Source: Rhyacichthys aspro (Eukaryota; Chordata; Actinopteri; Gobiiformes; Rhyacichthyidae). From it: a stretch of DNA of 64,000 nucleotides. The position numbers and the translations under genes are program-made. The number at the start of each line of letters is the position of its first letter. The first letter of the stretch is position 1. Location: NCBI GenBank assembly GCA_036850595.1, contig CM072152.1:14955207-15019206 (forward strand), in the 5' to 3' direction. The notes under the pieces are model-generated. The model had not been told where the DNA came from. It saw nothing but the letters and a program-made list of their open reading frames with translations, and made no database searches. Of the stretch, positions 1-13,034 are shown in pieces.

Positions 1-3000
1 AATTAGACTTTGTATTTCCATGCCATTACAGTTAAATTACAGGCGCGCATTAGTGATATGGTCTTACATTATGAGTGGGCTGTAACACAAAAGCTGCCAG
101 TGAGAATCACTGCGAAGCCTTGTTTGATGAAAGTGGAGTCTGCCAGCCAAAGAGAGAAAGAGGAATCAGGGTTATTGTAAACAGCAGCGAAGACGGATAG
201 TAAAAAGGTAATGGATTTCTGTCTGTTGGCCCAATGCTGTACTGACTAGATCTGCTACTATTAGGAAGCAGAGGGCCCACGGGACAATGGAGTACATCAC
301 ACTGCTTCCACTTTTCATTACAGGAGGGGGTTTTAAATAGAAAAAATGGTAGGGAAAGACACAAGGGAAAGTGAAAATAGAGAAATCACTCACACTGGGA
401 ATATGGATTCAATTTACTGTTTTCCTTCTGGGACATGGATAGTTGTAATTTCACTCAAAACGATGTGGGTTAAACTATGTAAATCAGAACAAATTTTATG
501 GTGATTTGCAATGGGAATCATATCAAGGACCATGATATGGATAATCTACTAGATTTATTTAACATATAGAACAAGAGCACTATACCATTCGCACCACATA
601 AAATCAGAAAATTCCGAATTTAATGACATAATCCACAATAATGAGTTTTTATCACATGGTTTGTAGTATAAAAGTATTTAGTTTTCTTTGACATCACATT
701 AAAGAAACGACTACACAAGTTCCAAAATGTAGTAAGATCTGCAAAGTGGTAGGGATGGATTACACTTGAGCCTGATTTGGCCTCTGGATGATCTTACTTT
801 TTTATTGTTGTGAGTTTAAGGTTACACTACAAGGATTGGTGTTCAAATATTACACACTCAGTCTTTTTATGTAACTTCTAATAACAATGATGTGCTTTTA
901 AAGTTCAACTCTTATAATGATGTAATGTTGGTCAGATCAGCAGGTTTTCAGGTTAGGCAGGATTTAGTTGAGGGAAGTTAAAGCAGCCGGGGTTTGTGAG
1001 TGATTGAGTGTGTTGAATAACAAACTGATCAAGCATGCCTGTTCCAGAGGAGGGATGACATAAATGAGGTTGGGGAGGTGGGTTGTTCACATGGTGTGTT
1101 TTTTTTTTGTTTTGTTTTGCAGTGGTGCCTTGATCCTCGGGTAATAAAAGTGACAGGACTCATTCAGTGTGATGTACAGACCTCTCAGAGCAGAGCGAGG
1201 CAATGGAGACAGGGGTCTGTTAAACTTACCTGAGGGACCTCTGAGGGTGAACTGGGAGAGTGCTTGGCAGCGGGAGGGGGCAATTGAAACAGGCTTTTTT
1301 GTAAATGCTGTTGTGCCTCCATTCATGTGCACCAGCCTGAGGTGTCCTGTTTCTATCAGGCAGGTCGGCATGGGAGCACCCCCTGTACTGCAGGCTTACA
1401 CACTAATTGGCATACTAAATGATAATATTTTGCCATGACACTGAAGACCCAAGGTGTCAAGATGTTGATTAGACGGTCTCTAATTGGCTTGAGGCTGAAA
1501 CCTTTGACGGCAGAGAAGATGCCTTATTATATCTAAATGGGCACAAATTAAAATCTCAGAACTGACATGAAATAATACTCACCACATAGTTTGTTTACTG
1601 CATCATTAAACATTGCTGTGTTTTACAAAGATGTGTGCATGTATCTAGACACAACCCCTTGGTAGGTAGGTACAGTGTGCATTTAACAAGCCACAATAAT
1701 CAAAAGTAGCCAAGACCATGTTTATGACCTGAGTGAGAGGTCACAAGTTAATAGCCCTCTAATTATGATGAACCTGGCTAAATACTGAATCAACTGTACA
1801 TCACAGCAGTGCAAATGATACCTCTGCAAATCTTACAATCAAACACAGTGAGACACTGAGAGCTGATGCTGCTTCTTGATTAAGGGAAATAATGATATAA
1901 TAGGCAGGGGAAAGGAAAGCACAACAAAGGCATAACAAAACACAGTAACAACCAGCTGGGTGGGTTTAGTCACCACAATATAATGGCCTCAGCCATTAGA
2001 AGAGGAATATATAGTCAAATAATGGCCGTGTGCATGGCCATGTGTGTAAAAGTGTGGTCTTTAGAAAAAAAGACAGAAAAAAAACAAGGACAGACTGCAG
2101 GATACATACATATGAGAGGATCTTTTGTTGTCTGCAAGGGTGTCTTTTATATTTCAGAAAATATTCCTCATTTTAATGCCACATGATAAGGCAATGCATA
2201 TACGATTAAGAATCCCTCCAATGCTATGAAGCATCCCCCAAAAAGCTGAGATTATAGATATATATATAAAAAAAATAAATTTGTATAATTAGATGCCACA
2301 TGAGGCCCATATTGACACCTTGTCAGAAGCACTGTAATTAGCGGCTTTCACTTCTCACAGTAGCCACATCACACCTATCTACTGGAGGTACACAATTTCC
2401 GTATTTTAATTGAGTCTAAAGCTGTCATCAGTGCACCTTTCAACAACTTTATGCAATTGGTTATCTTGTTGCTAGAATTTGTATCTTGAAAGTCTTCAGT
2501 TTTCAGTGTGATTTCAGTGATCATTATTAACCATAACACTGTCCTTATGTCTTTCAGAAGCAACACATTTGCTGGAGCCTCAAATGCAAAGCCTCACTTT
2601 TTCCCATCTAACCTTTACACCTTATATTGTTAAGGCTGTCTCACAGTGCGGCACATGTCAGAGTGTTTTGCTGGGCTTTAATAAGGCTCCAGTTCGTCCT
2701 CCAGCCTCTGTAGCAGCAAGTCTAACCCAATGTATTACTATAGACACGTAATGAGGTTTCAGCGGGGTGTGTTTAGTATATGATGCCAAAATGCTACTAC
2801 CACTACTCTCACCAAAACTATGGACTGACCATCAGCCATATTGGACTATAAATATTCATACGCCCCCTTCATGCTCTTCACACTAAAGGGCAAAGTACAT
2901 ATTGGTGGTGAATTATATATCCATTGAAAAGGTCATCTACCTCAACACCAATCATTTGATGAGTTATAGGACACCCGAAGTGAAAAGAAACCCTTTCTTT

Positions 3001-6000
3001 GTGTCATTTACTTTTGTGGCCTTGCTGTAAACTTTCACATCAGATACACATTTCACCCAGCAGCCATCAAGATAATCTGCTTGTACCAAGAGTGTCTGAT
3101 TTGATTCATATGTGTCAGGGATATGAGTGATTAGTCTGCCCTCTGTAACTCCGCCTTCATTAAAGGACAGAGGCCTCTCTCATGTCGCCTTCTCCCTGAC
3201 TGCGCTCTCCTGTGAATATCCAATCATCCATCTCTCCCTGTGGCAGCCCACTTGTCCCCTTCCTGTCTGTCAGTGCCAGTGATCTCTCTCCGGGATGTGT
3301 CTTATTCACATCTCCCCTTGACAAGACATCGATCAACAGCATGTGTTATCATCCTGACAGTCCTTGTAAACACACAAACATGCCACGGAACAAACTAGAC
3401 ACAAATGAACGTTTAACAAACCAGTCTCATTCATAAAGTGTAATGTGCTATTCAGTGATTTTAACACTCCAGCAATTGCCAAATGTTTCAGCAATGTCCT
3501 CAAGACTTTTGTCATTTACTCAGCCAATTCACACAAGCTCCAGTCTATCCCCAGGAAAACACAGAACCCAATATTGCCAGGCCAAGATCAGCACTGAATT
3601 GAGTTAAATAATTTAGTTGATGGAAAAGATAATTAATGGGGAGGAAGTCAATAGTCAGTGTGGACGGTGAGATGTGTAAAGGAGGGGCACAGGTGGAGGG
3701 GAGAATATCTAATCTAAAGCCTATGAAAGATTTAACAGCTGCAGAAGACGGGAATGACAATGTGTATGAAGGCATGCAACAAACCAAGTCACCAAATTAT
3801 ACGTGGCATTTAACTCTCGGTTTTCTTTACGGTTTGATGCATATCGTGTCAAATCAATAAAAACAGGTATCACTTTTTATGGACTTGATATGTTACATAA
3901 AATATGTCCCACATGATGACTGGCTTGTTTGGGAGTGTGTAAGACTGATATGGACTGAATCCGACAAAACTGATTAGTTTTTGTGCAAGCCTTACTGAGC
4001 AGCATATTTGAAAATGTATAAAAGCATTTTCAGTCAGGTTAAGCGAACCACTCCTCTTGTGTCAAGGTGTGTATTGTAACTATTAAAGCTATATTTAAAC
4101 AAAATACTACATACACATTATTTACTGACTTTAAAATAAGTTGCCTTGGAGACCTATATCCATCCCTCTGAATGATTTTTGATATATTTATGACTGATCA
4201 CCCAGCACGACATGTCACTTCTATTCACATTTATGCATTAAATGCTAGTTTAAACAGAGACTAATTAGAGATTAAAGACATCCATGCAAATTGCTCAGCT
4301 GTTCCGCTATGAATTTTACCGGCCCACTTATTTAAAGTGTTTAAAGAAAATTTAGTCAAGCATATCAGTGAGAAGAAGCCCAGCAGGGCGATAGTCTGCT
4401 CAGTGGCATATTGCTGTCAGTTCAAACATGGTGTAAATGATGTGTTTAAATAAAGCACGGCTGTACCATCAAACTCTGCCTGGTTTCATTTGGCTTATAA
4501 CAAGGTAAAGGGTGTTTTCTTCTTCTCTGGTAATCCCATGGACATTCTTTTTCTGCACACATGTCAGTATCTGAGCTTCTCAACAGAGAGAGGGCTTAGT
4601 GCTTCAAGTCTGTCATGGTTCTCCAGATGGGAGCATTCGATGTGTTTCCCAGCCATTTGTATTTGTTTATTTATTAGTGTTAAAGTCAAGAGTTCCTCAA
4701 AGGACAGTATCCAGCTGTTGCATTTTGGCTTTGTTCCAGTGAGACACATGTGGAAGATTGTTATCTTCTTGATCGCGTGGCTGTCACTCTCTCTTTCATT
4801 CCCTTAAGGGCAATTAATTACTGACTTCTGGTATGATTTCAATGTAAACGGTTCTTATCTAAGAATTGCATTAAACAAACTATTAAATAAACAGGCTACA
4901 GTCCAGATTTGATACAGCTAAGGTATAATATGCAGGGTTTTCAAGGAATTTTTTTGTAAACAAACCAAAAAAAAAAAAATTGGCTTACACTAGTTCAATT
5001 TACTGCCTGATTAAAAAATAAACAGCCAGTCATCTGGACTATGAGCTGGCTAACTGATATGTGATGATGGGGCTTGTGCCCAGAGTGATAACTACATTGT
5101 TCCACCCTATAATGAAGGGATACTGATGCTGATGATTCTTAAATGACTGAATAATAATTACATAATAGTATTAGCGTTTAACTCAACAAATAAGTCAGGT
5201 ATAACGTTAGCTCTCCATGTGAATGCAGCATTAATCTGAGCAGAGCACTGTGGCCTCACTGCTATGCCTACTTGAACCATGAGTGTAAACTAGTGACTGA
5301 GCTGTAGCGAGTTGGCAGCGCTGAGAGGCATCAACCAGTGTGTCTAGTGTAGTTTAAAGGATTAACATGGCTGCTAAACTCTCATCTGATGCAGCAGTCA
5401 GGAATATGAAACCTCATTTCATGAACATGGACCAGTCTGCAGTGCTTCAAGATTACAGCTAATATTGCTAACCTCAGATGCAAATGTTCAGTGACTGTTC
5501 ATTACGGTGCAGGATAGCATGGTCTGCAAAACAGTGGAGAATATGATGATTCTGGTTTACTCCCTCCTTTTTAAATGTTAAACTCAAAAAATTAGAAATC
5601 TACTAATCTAGCACCAGCTGACTCACTTTGTCATGTCATGTTCAAGTCCAGAACAAATAAGAACATCAGTGTTTTATTTACAAAGCTGTAAAACACTAAC
5701 TAAAAAACTGCTTATAATAAATGCTGCATTTGTTTGAGCTAATCTCAAGAAATGCAGCATTTAATATATTCTTACTTTTTAGAATATACATGTTTATCAC
5801 AAAAAAAAGAGTTTTATTTGGGAAAATATTGCCCTTCTGACTCACCCTGTACTGCACCAATCCACTGGAAACATGAGTCTTGATTTATACTGTTTTAGAG
5901 CCAGTTTTCGTTGTTTTTGGTGTATGCTCTTAAGGTATTCTCAGTGTTTCATTGTTGGAAATTAATTTCTGCCAAAAACAGTGGTAGTTAGACCCACAAT

Positions 6001-6162
6001 AGTAAACTTTGTGATGGAATTGATCCATGTATGGTAGTATGGTAATGCAATGACTTCTTAGTGGGGCGATTTTTATAGGGGCAAAAATGAATGAATGAGG
6101 GGAACCTGGTTTGTATTAAATATCAGTGCCATGTCTTACACCCGTCATAGGTTCAGACTCAC
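1..6162. other. Non-coding: c1ql4 intron (minus strand)
   Basis: I see no supported gene here. The c1ql4 exon at 6163-6705 ends in a consensus splice donor at 6157-6162 (minus strand), so this stretch should be the following intron. I looked on the minus strand for the usual last C1q exon (NQNYDYASNS / GGNTNKYSTF-type motifs) and did not find it, so it probably lies beyond position 1. The stretch is AT-rich, with short homopolymers (for example A at 4969-4979) and one strong hairpin at 5718-5763. Confidence 0.6.
5718..5763. repeat. Hairpin-forming inverted repeat
   Basis: Two perfect 14-nt arms (5718-5731 and 5750-5763) read TAAATGCTGCATTT and its complement. The stem continues inward for about six more pairs after a small bulge and closes on a loop of about 5 nt. 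It lies inside the inferred c1ql4 intron. It could be a folded RNA or the remnant of a palindromic element. Confidence 0.6.
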
Positions 6163-6705
6163 CTGCCCATTCTTCTTAAGGTCCGCCCACATGCTCGTGC
6201 CGTCCCCTCCTCTCATCAGGACATGGTAGGTAAAGTAGTAGATGCCTGGCAGTGGGCAGGTAAACTTGCCTGTACTGGGCTCGTAGTAGTTCCCCACGTT
6301 GGTCACTACGTCATCAAACTTGAGAATTTCACTGCCTTCATGTTGCTTCCTCAAACCGGCGTAGAAGGCGATTTTTGGACTGTACAGGGACTGGCCGTAC
6401 CCTCCAGGTCCAGGGCCTGGTGGGCCAGGTGGACCGGGTTTACCAGGTTCTCCTGGGGGCCCTTTGGGACCGGGAGGTCCAGGCAGCCCGGGGCTCCCTC
6501 TAAAACCTTGTTTGCCTCTGCGAGTTTGAAAGTCAGGGGGCTGAGGGGAGACAGCTGTGAGCTCGCCCTGTGGGGGGGTAAAAGTGTCACACACCATCTT
6601 GCAGCTCCCGAGCATCTCATAATGTGTGCCCCCTCCTCCAGACCCCCCTCCCCCTTTAGTGGTGTGGACCAATAGAGGGATAGCCACTAGCAGGACCAGG
6701 ACCAT
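6163..6705 (-). CDS. c1ql4: Complement C1q-like protein 4, first coding exon (partial)
   Basis: Secreted synaptic/endocrine C1q-family organiser. This exon encodes residues 1-181. A signal peptide (MVLVLLVAIPLLVHTTKG) comes first, then a Gly-rich spacer unlike the mammalian one. Next is the family motif HYEMLGSCKMVCD with its cysteine pair at about 35 and 39, which C1QL proteins use for oligomer disulfides. A short Gly-X-Y collagen stretch follows (about 67-101), then the start of the C1q globular domain (KIAFYAGLR to HVLMRGGDGTSMWADLKKNGQ). The exon ends at the donor GTGAGT (6162 downward). The remaining ~60 residues of the C1q domain are not in the window. The ATG at 6705 is chosen for its strong context (GCCATGG) and because the signal peptide then starts as in mammalian C1QL4. 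The frame is open further upstream without an ATG (see findings). Members 1-3 are close relatives, but MVLVLLVAIPLLVH and the short collagen match type 4 best. Confidence 0.9.
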
Positions 6706-7818
6706 GGCCACGCCGACTCCAGCCCCAATCACACGTTTTTTTCGGCTGATCCGGGAGGCGGCCAGCGTGAGGAAGTCCTCCTCGCCTTTAGCTGGGATGC
6801 TTGTGCCGGCCAGGCTGAAGTCTTAGTGGGCAGTAGCTTATTAATGGGAAAACAGATGTTAAAAAGTGTGTGTGTGGGCCAAAAGAAAGGACACAGATCT
6901 ATTTTAGAACTGACACAGGCTCGTCTCAGACAGGATCAGGGGAAAGCCAGAGGGAAGAACGTTTTTCCATTTAATTTGTCTCCAATTATTTTCTTTTTAT
7001 CTATACCACAATATCTACTAAAGACGATGCATCACTTTTCAAGAAACAAATATTAGTCTTCCTTTGATCATAATGTGCATGACTGTAAGAATAAGGCTTT
7101 TTTATCCAGCTGTGCGCTTGTGGAAGCTCCAGTGAGTAGGCTTTGAGCTGCTCAGGCGGTGAGCTGTCAGGTGGGGTCTACAATATTCCCACTGGAGTTC
7201 ATCTCACCCACCACATAAAGAGAGGCGCCTACTTCCTGACCAGGGATGAGGAGACGGGAGAAAACGGTGTCTTTTTCTGACAGTGGGCCTGTATTTTGAT
7301 GACAGTTCTTTGTTTTGGAGCTTAGATTTATCTCAGTTGTTCTACTGTTGCATTGAAGAGTTGTTAGAAACAGAAGAGTCGAATTTTTATTGTAGACAAA
7401 GTGAATCTCATGTCGATTTAAAGCAGTGTGGATCAAGACCTGGTCCTTTTAATACAATATTACATAAGATGACTTTAAATGAAGAGATCTAAAGACAAAA
7501 AACACACAAAATAGTACATTAGGCTTCTCACTTTTTGAACATGGATATTTGATTATTTTAACTATGAGTTATTATAAAGACACCACCAATATTTAAACAC
7601 TGTTATCAAAATCTAGAGCAAAATTACTGATGAAAGGAACTGCATTTGCACAATATCTCTTGAACTCTACATTAGGCTACATAAAAATATTATTTATTTC
7701 TATTTAATCAATTCTTGTTTTTTTTTTCCTTTTTCTAAATTTAAAAAAGGGCAGCTCTTTATAATTCTACATGCTTTCCAGATCAACTTTTATAAAAATA
7801 AAATAAACAAAATGTTAC
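6706..7818 (-). other. c1ql4: c1ql4 upstream exon part and intron
   Basis: On the minus strand, 6706-6821 continues the coding exon upstream in an open frame that contains RISRKKR just before the signal peptide. A possible acceptor (CACTAAG) ends at 6822. From there to 7818 is an AT-rich inferred intron whose donor, GTAAC, is at 7814-7818. No other gene is visible. Confidence 0.45.
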
Positions 7819-8122
7819 CTTCTTTATTCCATCTTTCATTGGTTTTCGGTGCTCGTTTATCCGCGGGTTCAGATGGACTCGCTGCAGGAAATCTCTGTCC
7901 AGAAGCGGCTAAAATCCTCACAGCTCTGTAGCATCTGCCAAAGTTAAAGAAGGACGGCCCAAACTCAGCTGGACGCTCACTCAAAGTCTCGTTAACGCTA
8001 AAGTCAAAAACTTGCAGCGTTTCACCCACAACTCCTTGCGCGGCGCGCGACTTCTTCACTCTCCAAAAGAAAAAACAAAACAAAAACCAAAAATGGCAGC
8101 GCGCTGGGACGGTCCACAACAA
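7819..8122 (-). other. c1ql4: Probable 5' exon of c1ql4
   Basis: The minus strand ends in AAG followed by a GTAACA donor at 7818. The reading frame in phase with the downstream c1ql4 exon stays open for about 100 codons here but has no ATG, so the simplest reading is 5' UTR. A T-rich tract followed by AG near 8065 could also be a splice acceptor, which would make this an internal exon. Confidence 0.4.
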
Positions 8123-8300
8123 CGGTAAGAGAAAAAGTCACCTGTTAAAATTGCATTTGTGTGGAGTGACTGAACAGAGCTCGGTTTATCGTGTCGTTAT
8201 CTCCGCGGAGCAACAGTTCGTTCACTTGTTGTGTTCACGGAGCTGCTCCTCTCTGTGTGTCTGTCTCCAGCTCCCCCGCCCTCCGACACCAGCCCCGGTC
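7840..8300 (-). promoter_or_regulatory. CpG-rich putative c1ql4 promoter
   Basis: This is the only CpG-dense patch in the first 25 kb. It contains CCGCGG, GCGCGGCGCGCG and CTCCGCGGAGC within AT-rich surroundings. It lies immediately upstream of the c1ql4 5' exon on the minus strand, the usual place for a vertebrate CpG-island promoter. The transcription start cannot be fixed from sequence. Confidence 0.45.
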
Positions 8301-10114
8301 CCATCCCGACACTGACCTTTTTACAAATCAAATGCCCACATACACCAAACAGTTCAGTCAAAGCTTGTCGTTGTGACTTCAGATATTGACCACCCATTGG
8401 CTTGAATTGTTTTAAATGAATTTACTACGGTTCTGTTATTTTTATGGTGTGAAGGTTTCATTTTAGGAGCACTTTAGACACATATGTTATACACTTCATG
8501 CTAACATTATTTTGAAATTTCATAAGGATGCAACCCAGTGCATCCCAAACAGATAAAAGTATACAATATAATTCAGATCTGATCCTAAAGATGCTATTAT
8601 CTGCATACATTCTGCATATCTTTCAATATGTAGGATTTTGTAGTGTGTGCATTGTATGTTTAAAAATGATTTTAAAGTAAGTAAGAGTATAGCCTGAATG
8701 TAACGCTTGAAGAGATGCTGGATGTGGGCTACAGATGTGAGACAGACAGATATCATGCAGAATGACCAAGTTAAAAGGAGAGAGAGAGAGAGTGGTGTTC
8801 TCAGGGTTATGGTCAACTTCTGTGTTTCTCCAGCTTTCAGATCCTGTTAAAGATGAAAGATGTATTGATGCTGACACGCTCCCTCCTCTTTCTTCACATC
8901 ATGGTCTGGGTTTTATCATTATTTACACTTGCTTTATATTTATGTTCACTTGAATAGAACATTTGTTAATTTGGAAATCACAATGTGTTGTGTCTGTTAT
9001 AGTGTCAGTTTACATGCAGCATTTATCACTCTCAACAGTTAAACACTAATATTCAACACGAGTCTCATTAATCTTGTTTGTAGTGATTAAAAACCTTTTT
9101 TTTAAGGACATTTGTACAAGAAACAGGCGGGTAAACCATTTAAGCTGCCTTAAGTCCTAAGGCACAAGTAGTGGACTGGTATGTACTGTCAGTTCTGCTC
9201 TTTACTTATTCATCTCCCAACTTTACTGAGCAGGAGAGTGTAGCAGATATTGAATATGGATCAATAGATCACTCCCCAGGATGCATACTGTCAGCCGACT
9301 GAGCCCTGAGGCAGATGCCAAGCCTCTAGTCGCATTTGCATTTGGAGATAGAAAATAACTACTGGTTGTAAGAAAAAGTGGAAAACTGCTCACTCTGTGC
9401 GTTTTACACAATTGACAAATAAAATGTATGGGCGCTGGAGATTTTTGTGTGTCACGAGAGGTATATTGTAACACTATGTTGACACCCCCACTGCTTATAT
9501 TCATTTTTTTACATTCATTGCTTAGTGTGCTTTTTTATGTCCCTTTTATGGCGTGTATATGAGTGTGACATGCATACATATGTGTGCAGATACACATATA
9601 ATTTACATGTGTGGCACTAGTGTGACACTCAGAGCCTCCCTGCATTTAAATTATTATTGCCACGAAGGGAGGACAATATAGAGAGAATGAGGATTTTAGA
9701 GCCCCATGAAATATTAACTAAGTCGATGAATATATAAGCTGTGAAGCCATAATATCTGTCTCTTACTCAGGTTCTTGTGATATATGATATGCTATTTCTC
9801 CATATAAACCACAGCCTCTCCTGATTGTTGGGTTTAATTAAAACTCAAGATGACACATTCAGAATGTTTCACCATATCCTTTAGACTGGACAGTACTGAG
9901 TTTTATATGAACACATTTAGGACTCAAATCTTGCTTCTGTCCATGTCTTTTTTGACCTTTATGCGGGGTTATGTCTAATACAGGGGCAGAATATTGTACC
10001 AAAGACACTTGTCCAGGGGGTTACAGGGTTAAGTCTCAGCTGGGACTGATGTTTGTTAACAGGAAGGGCTGCTGACCCGAACCCTTCAATCCCAAAGAAA
10101 AACTTAAGTCAAGC

Positions 10115-10463
10115 TAGGGCTGGGCAATATGGCCAAAAAATGAATCACAATTTTCGATTCAATTTTATTTTTTTCTTGGTAACAACAAAAAAATATGGCT
10201 CTTAAAAATAAGGTTCGTGAACAAAGGCAAAATAGACCCATTAAATATACGTAAGCTTCAACAACAAATGAATGCATTCCACTCCAGTGTCATTTAAAAC
10301 ATCCAAATTCAAATGTATTCCTCTAAAGTCCAAAATCCTTTCCAAACAATGTGCTTTTACTGACAGATGATTGACTGTAGACATGTCAATTAAAAAGCCA
10401 TAAGACAATATTTGTCAATTAGATCACAGTTCAATTCAAAATTCAATTAATTGCACAGCACTA
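10115..10463. mobile_element. hAT-like non-autonomous element (MITE)
   Basis: The 349-bp element starts TAGGGCTGGGCAAT and ends with the near-inverse ATTGCACAGCACTA (12 of 14 positions match). The terminal GGGCTGGGCAATATGGCC pattern is common in fish hAT-type MITEs. Flanking 8-mers AGTCAAGC and TGTCAAAC match at 6 of 8 positions, consistent with a decayed 8-bp hAT target-site duplication. It has no coding capacity. Confidence 0.55.
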
Positions 10464-11071
10464 TGTCAAACTATAAAAGACCACCAGCAAGAACAGGCTT
10501 ATGAATGAGGGATTTAGTTTACTTTTTATTTACGTAAGAAATGTATCGTAAGAAACAGATACAAAATAGTTTCCATGAACTCAGTGTAAAATTCCAATTG
10601 TAAAAATACAAACTTCTTAGTGATTGCTCATAACCATCCTACTCATAAAGAAATTAGCATTAAGTTTAATCAAACAATGTCTAATTATTTTTCCCTTATT
10701 CTTATAGTTTTAATATAGTCTAGAATGTAAGGCTGCAATTTATTTTTAATCGTTATTAAATTTTAGTCCCTAAGATATTACATATATGTTCAATTTTGAA
10801 TGCAGGATAACAGGAGTATTTTAATTACAATTTATAAATAAACACAAGGCTTTAGAATAAACTCCACTGCAGGTCACACAGAGAGCCATATGTTTTTGAA
10901 GAATTGTATGTGTATATATGTTAAAGTATGTTATGTATATGTTACAAGTTGCTCATATCAGCAACAGAAAATGAATGAATGCGGCAGTAGTTTAAAAAAA
11001 AAGAAAAGAAAGAAAAGAAAAAAATAGGATGGAGGAATGACAAACACCAACAGTATTTTTTTCTTTTTCAG

Positions 11072-13034
11072 TCAGCAGTCTGATGGGGCCAGATAAGGGT
11101 CTGCAGAGGCCATTTACCAGCCGCACCACAGTCAGGACAGCGATCACTAAAACCAATCAGCTCATGAGCAGAGAGTCATCATGTGATCGAAGAGGTTACC
11201 ATGGTTTTAACGAGCGCATTAAAGGTGGAAGTGTTATCAACCCTGCAAGAGACATATACCAACTCAAGTAAGTGGCAGTGGAAAGAGCATAACCTGACCC
11301 GCAATCTTGGAGGTTAGAGAGGGGACGAGGAGAGAGGCAGGAGCCCGAAAAGGATGGAGCACAAGAGCCGCACAGTAATTGAAATGTGTGGGTCATGTAG
11401 CATTACACTGGTATTACATACAATAACACACAGATGGTCTTTTTGTATATATGTTCTGTCTAACATAGTGTAATTCTAATTTTTCTTCTGTACGGTGTAA
11501 CATGAATGTCTACACTCTGCAAAGAAAATAGTTTTTATGGTTCCCTGCTGAGTAGCACTTGAGGTCAGAAAGGCTGGTTAGGCAAATCACCTTGACACCT
11601 CTTACACTTTTTCAAATGGAAGTAATGGCTGGCTTTTGCAACTAAACTTTTCTGGCAGTGAGTTATACACTTTATATCAGTAATTGGCTGTTTTAATTTG
11701 TGGTAATGTAATGGTCATCACTTCAACTTATATAAATATGATATGCCTACCACTAGAAATATCTTTACCTTCCAATTTGTTGCAGTTCAACCAGTCCAAT
11801 AAACCTTTACTCAGAGAACCTATTTTTATTTTTAGTATTGAAAAACATAATAATGCCTATATAATTAATTCGATAAATTGTTAATTGTAGTGTTTAGATA
11901 TTTGGATTTGAGTCAAATGTTTGGAAAACATCAGCTGTGGGACTTAAACGCAACCGGACACAGAGACTGAAAGTAAAAAAAGTATGTTGGTGCATAAATC
12001 GTGCTCCTGTTGTACATCCCGCTCTGTCTGTGCCTGTGCAGATCTGATTATTGTCCCTGATTGCAAGTGACAGTGTGCAGATTGAGTTGCACAGCTTCTC
12101 TAATTCTCTCTATTAATGAGTTGCGCTCCACACTGCTGCCCCGGACCCCATCTATTAATCACAATTTGTCATCTGTCTCCACTCCACCTCCCTACCACCC
12201 TCCCTGCTACCTCGTCCCCTCCTAAGCGCACTATCCCTCGTGCACCTGTCCCATACCTCAGAGCTGCCGAAACACCTCAGCCCTTTATCTCCTGCTGGCT
12301 TATATCCCCATAGATTCTTCGTACAAAACTTGTCTCTCAATCTCAGTCTTTCTTTGCAGGGTTTTATTCTCCGCACCTGTTCCTTTTGTTAAGTGTATAT
12401 GTTGTTTTCTCTATCTTCATTTCTTTCTGCATTCGTGTCTTGCTCTCTGTCCACAGCTATGGTCAAGCATACAGAGTGGCTCTTCTCCCTGAACTTCACA
12501 TTTGAATTCTGCCTGCACTCCAAGGTTAAGTAAGCCCTCTCACATCGGTAAATAATGATTTATCTTTCCAATTCATATCCGTATTGGTATTCTCTAATTA
12601 GATATTTGTCACAGACATATGGCTGTTTGACATAATTAAAACATTGAATCGCTTGTTTAAAGGTCATCTCTTCAATTGCTGCTTTTTCTGTAGAGGCAGT
12701 TGACACCTAAGTCTGTAAAAAGCTGTCAAAAGTGTCTGGTTTGGTGGTTAGATTCAGTTTGACTAACACAGTGTGCAAAACATAGTCCTTTAACTACAGT
12801 CATAGTGACATGTTTGAGACGTGAATGTGGACAAGCTGAGAAAAAGAGTCCCATGTACAGTTCATTACTCGTGGATCAAATGCAGCAACTTGAATTCCTG
12901 CTGTGCCGCTGTGTCAGGCACCCTCCACCCCACACTGAACATTAATTAAAGCTCTTGTCTGTCCCAACAACCTGCTGCTCTCTGCAGGAACCACTGTCTC
13001 TCCCACGTTATAACACCACAGCAGACCACATCAG
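11072..13034 (+). other. Candidate spliced transcript of unknown function
   Basis: Three exon-like segments each have a pyrimidine-rich AG acceptor and a GT donor: 11072-11267 (donor GTAAGT), 12457-12529 (donor GTAAGC) and 12988-13034 (donor GTTAGC). An ATG at 11201 in very good context (ACCATGG) opens a frame that crosses both joins without a stop. The product begins MVLTSALKVEVLSTLQETYT and continues through TEWLFSLNFTFEFCLHSK. I recognise no family. It could be a small coding gene, a lncRNA, or chance splice-like signals in intergenic DNA; chance is quite possible because the exons are short. Confidence 0.2.

Noticed and set aside
6223..6675. 150-codon plus-strand open frame opposite c1ql4
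   Set aside because: Shadow of the GC-rich collagen-coding exon on the other strand.
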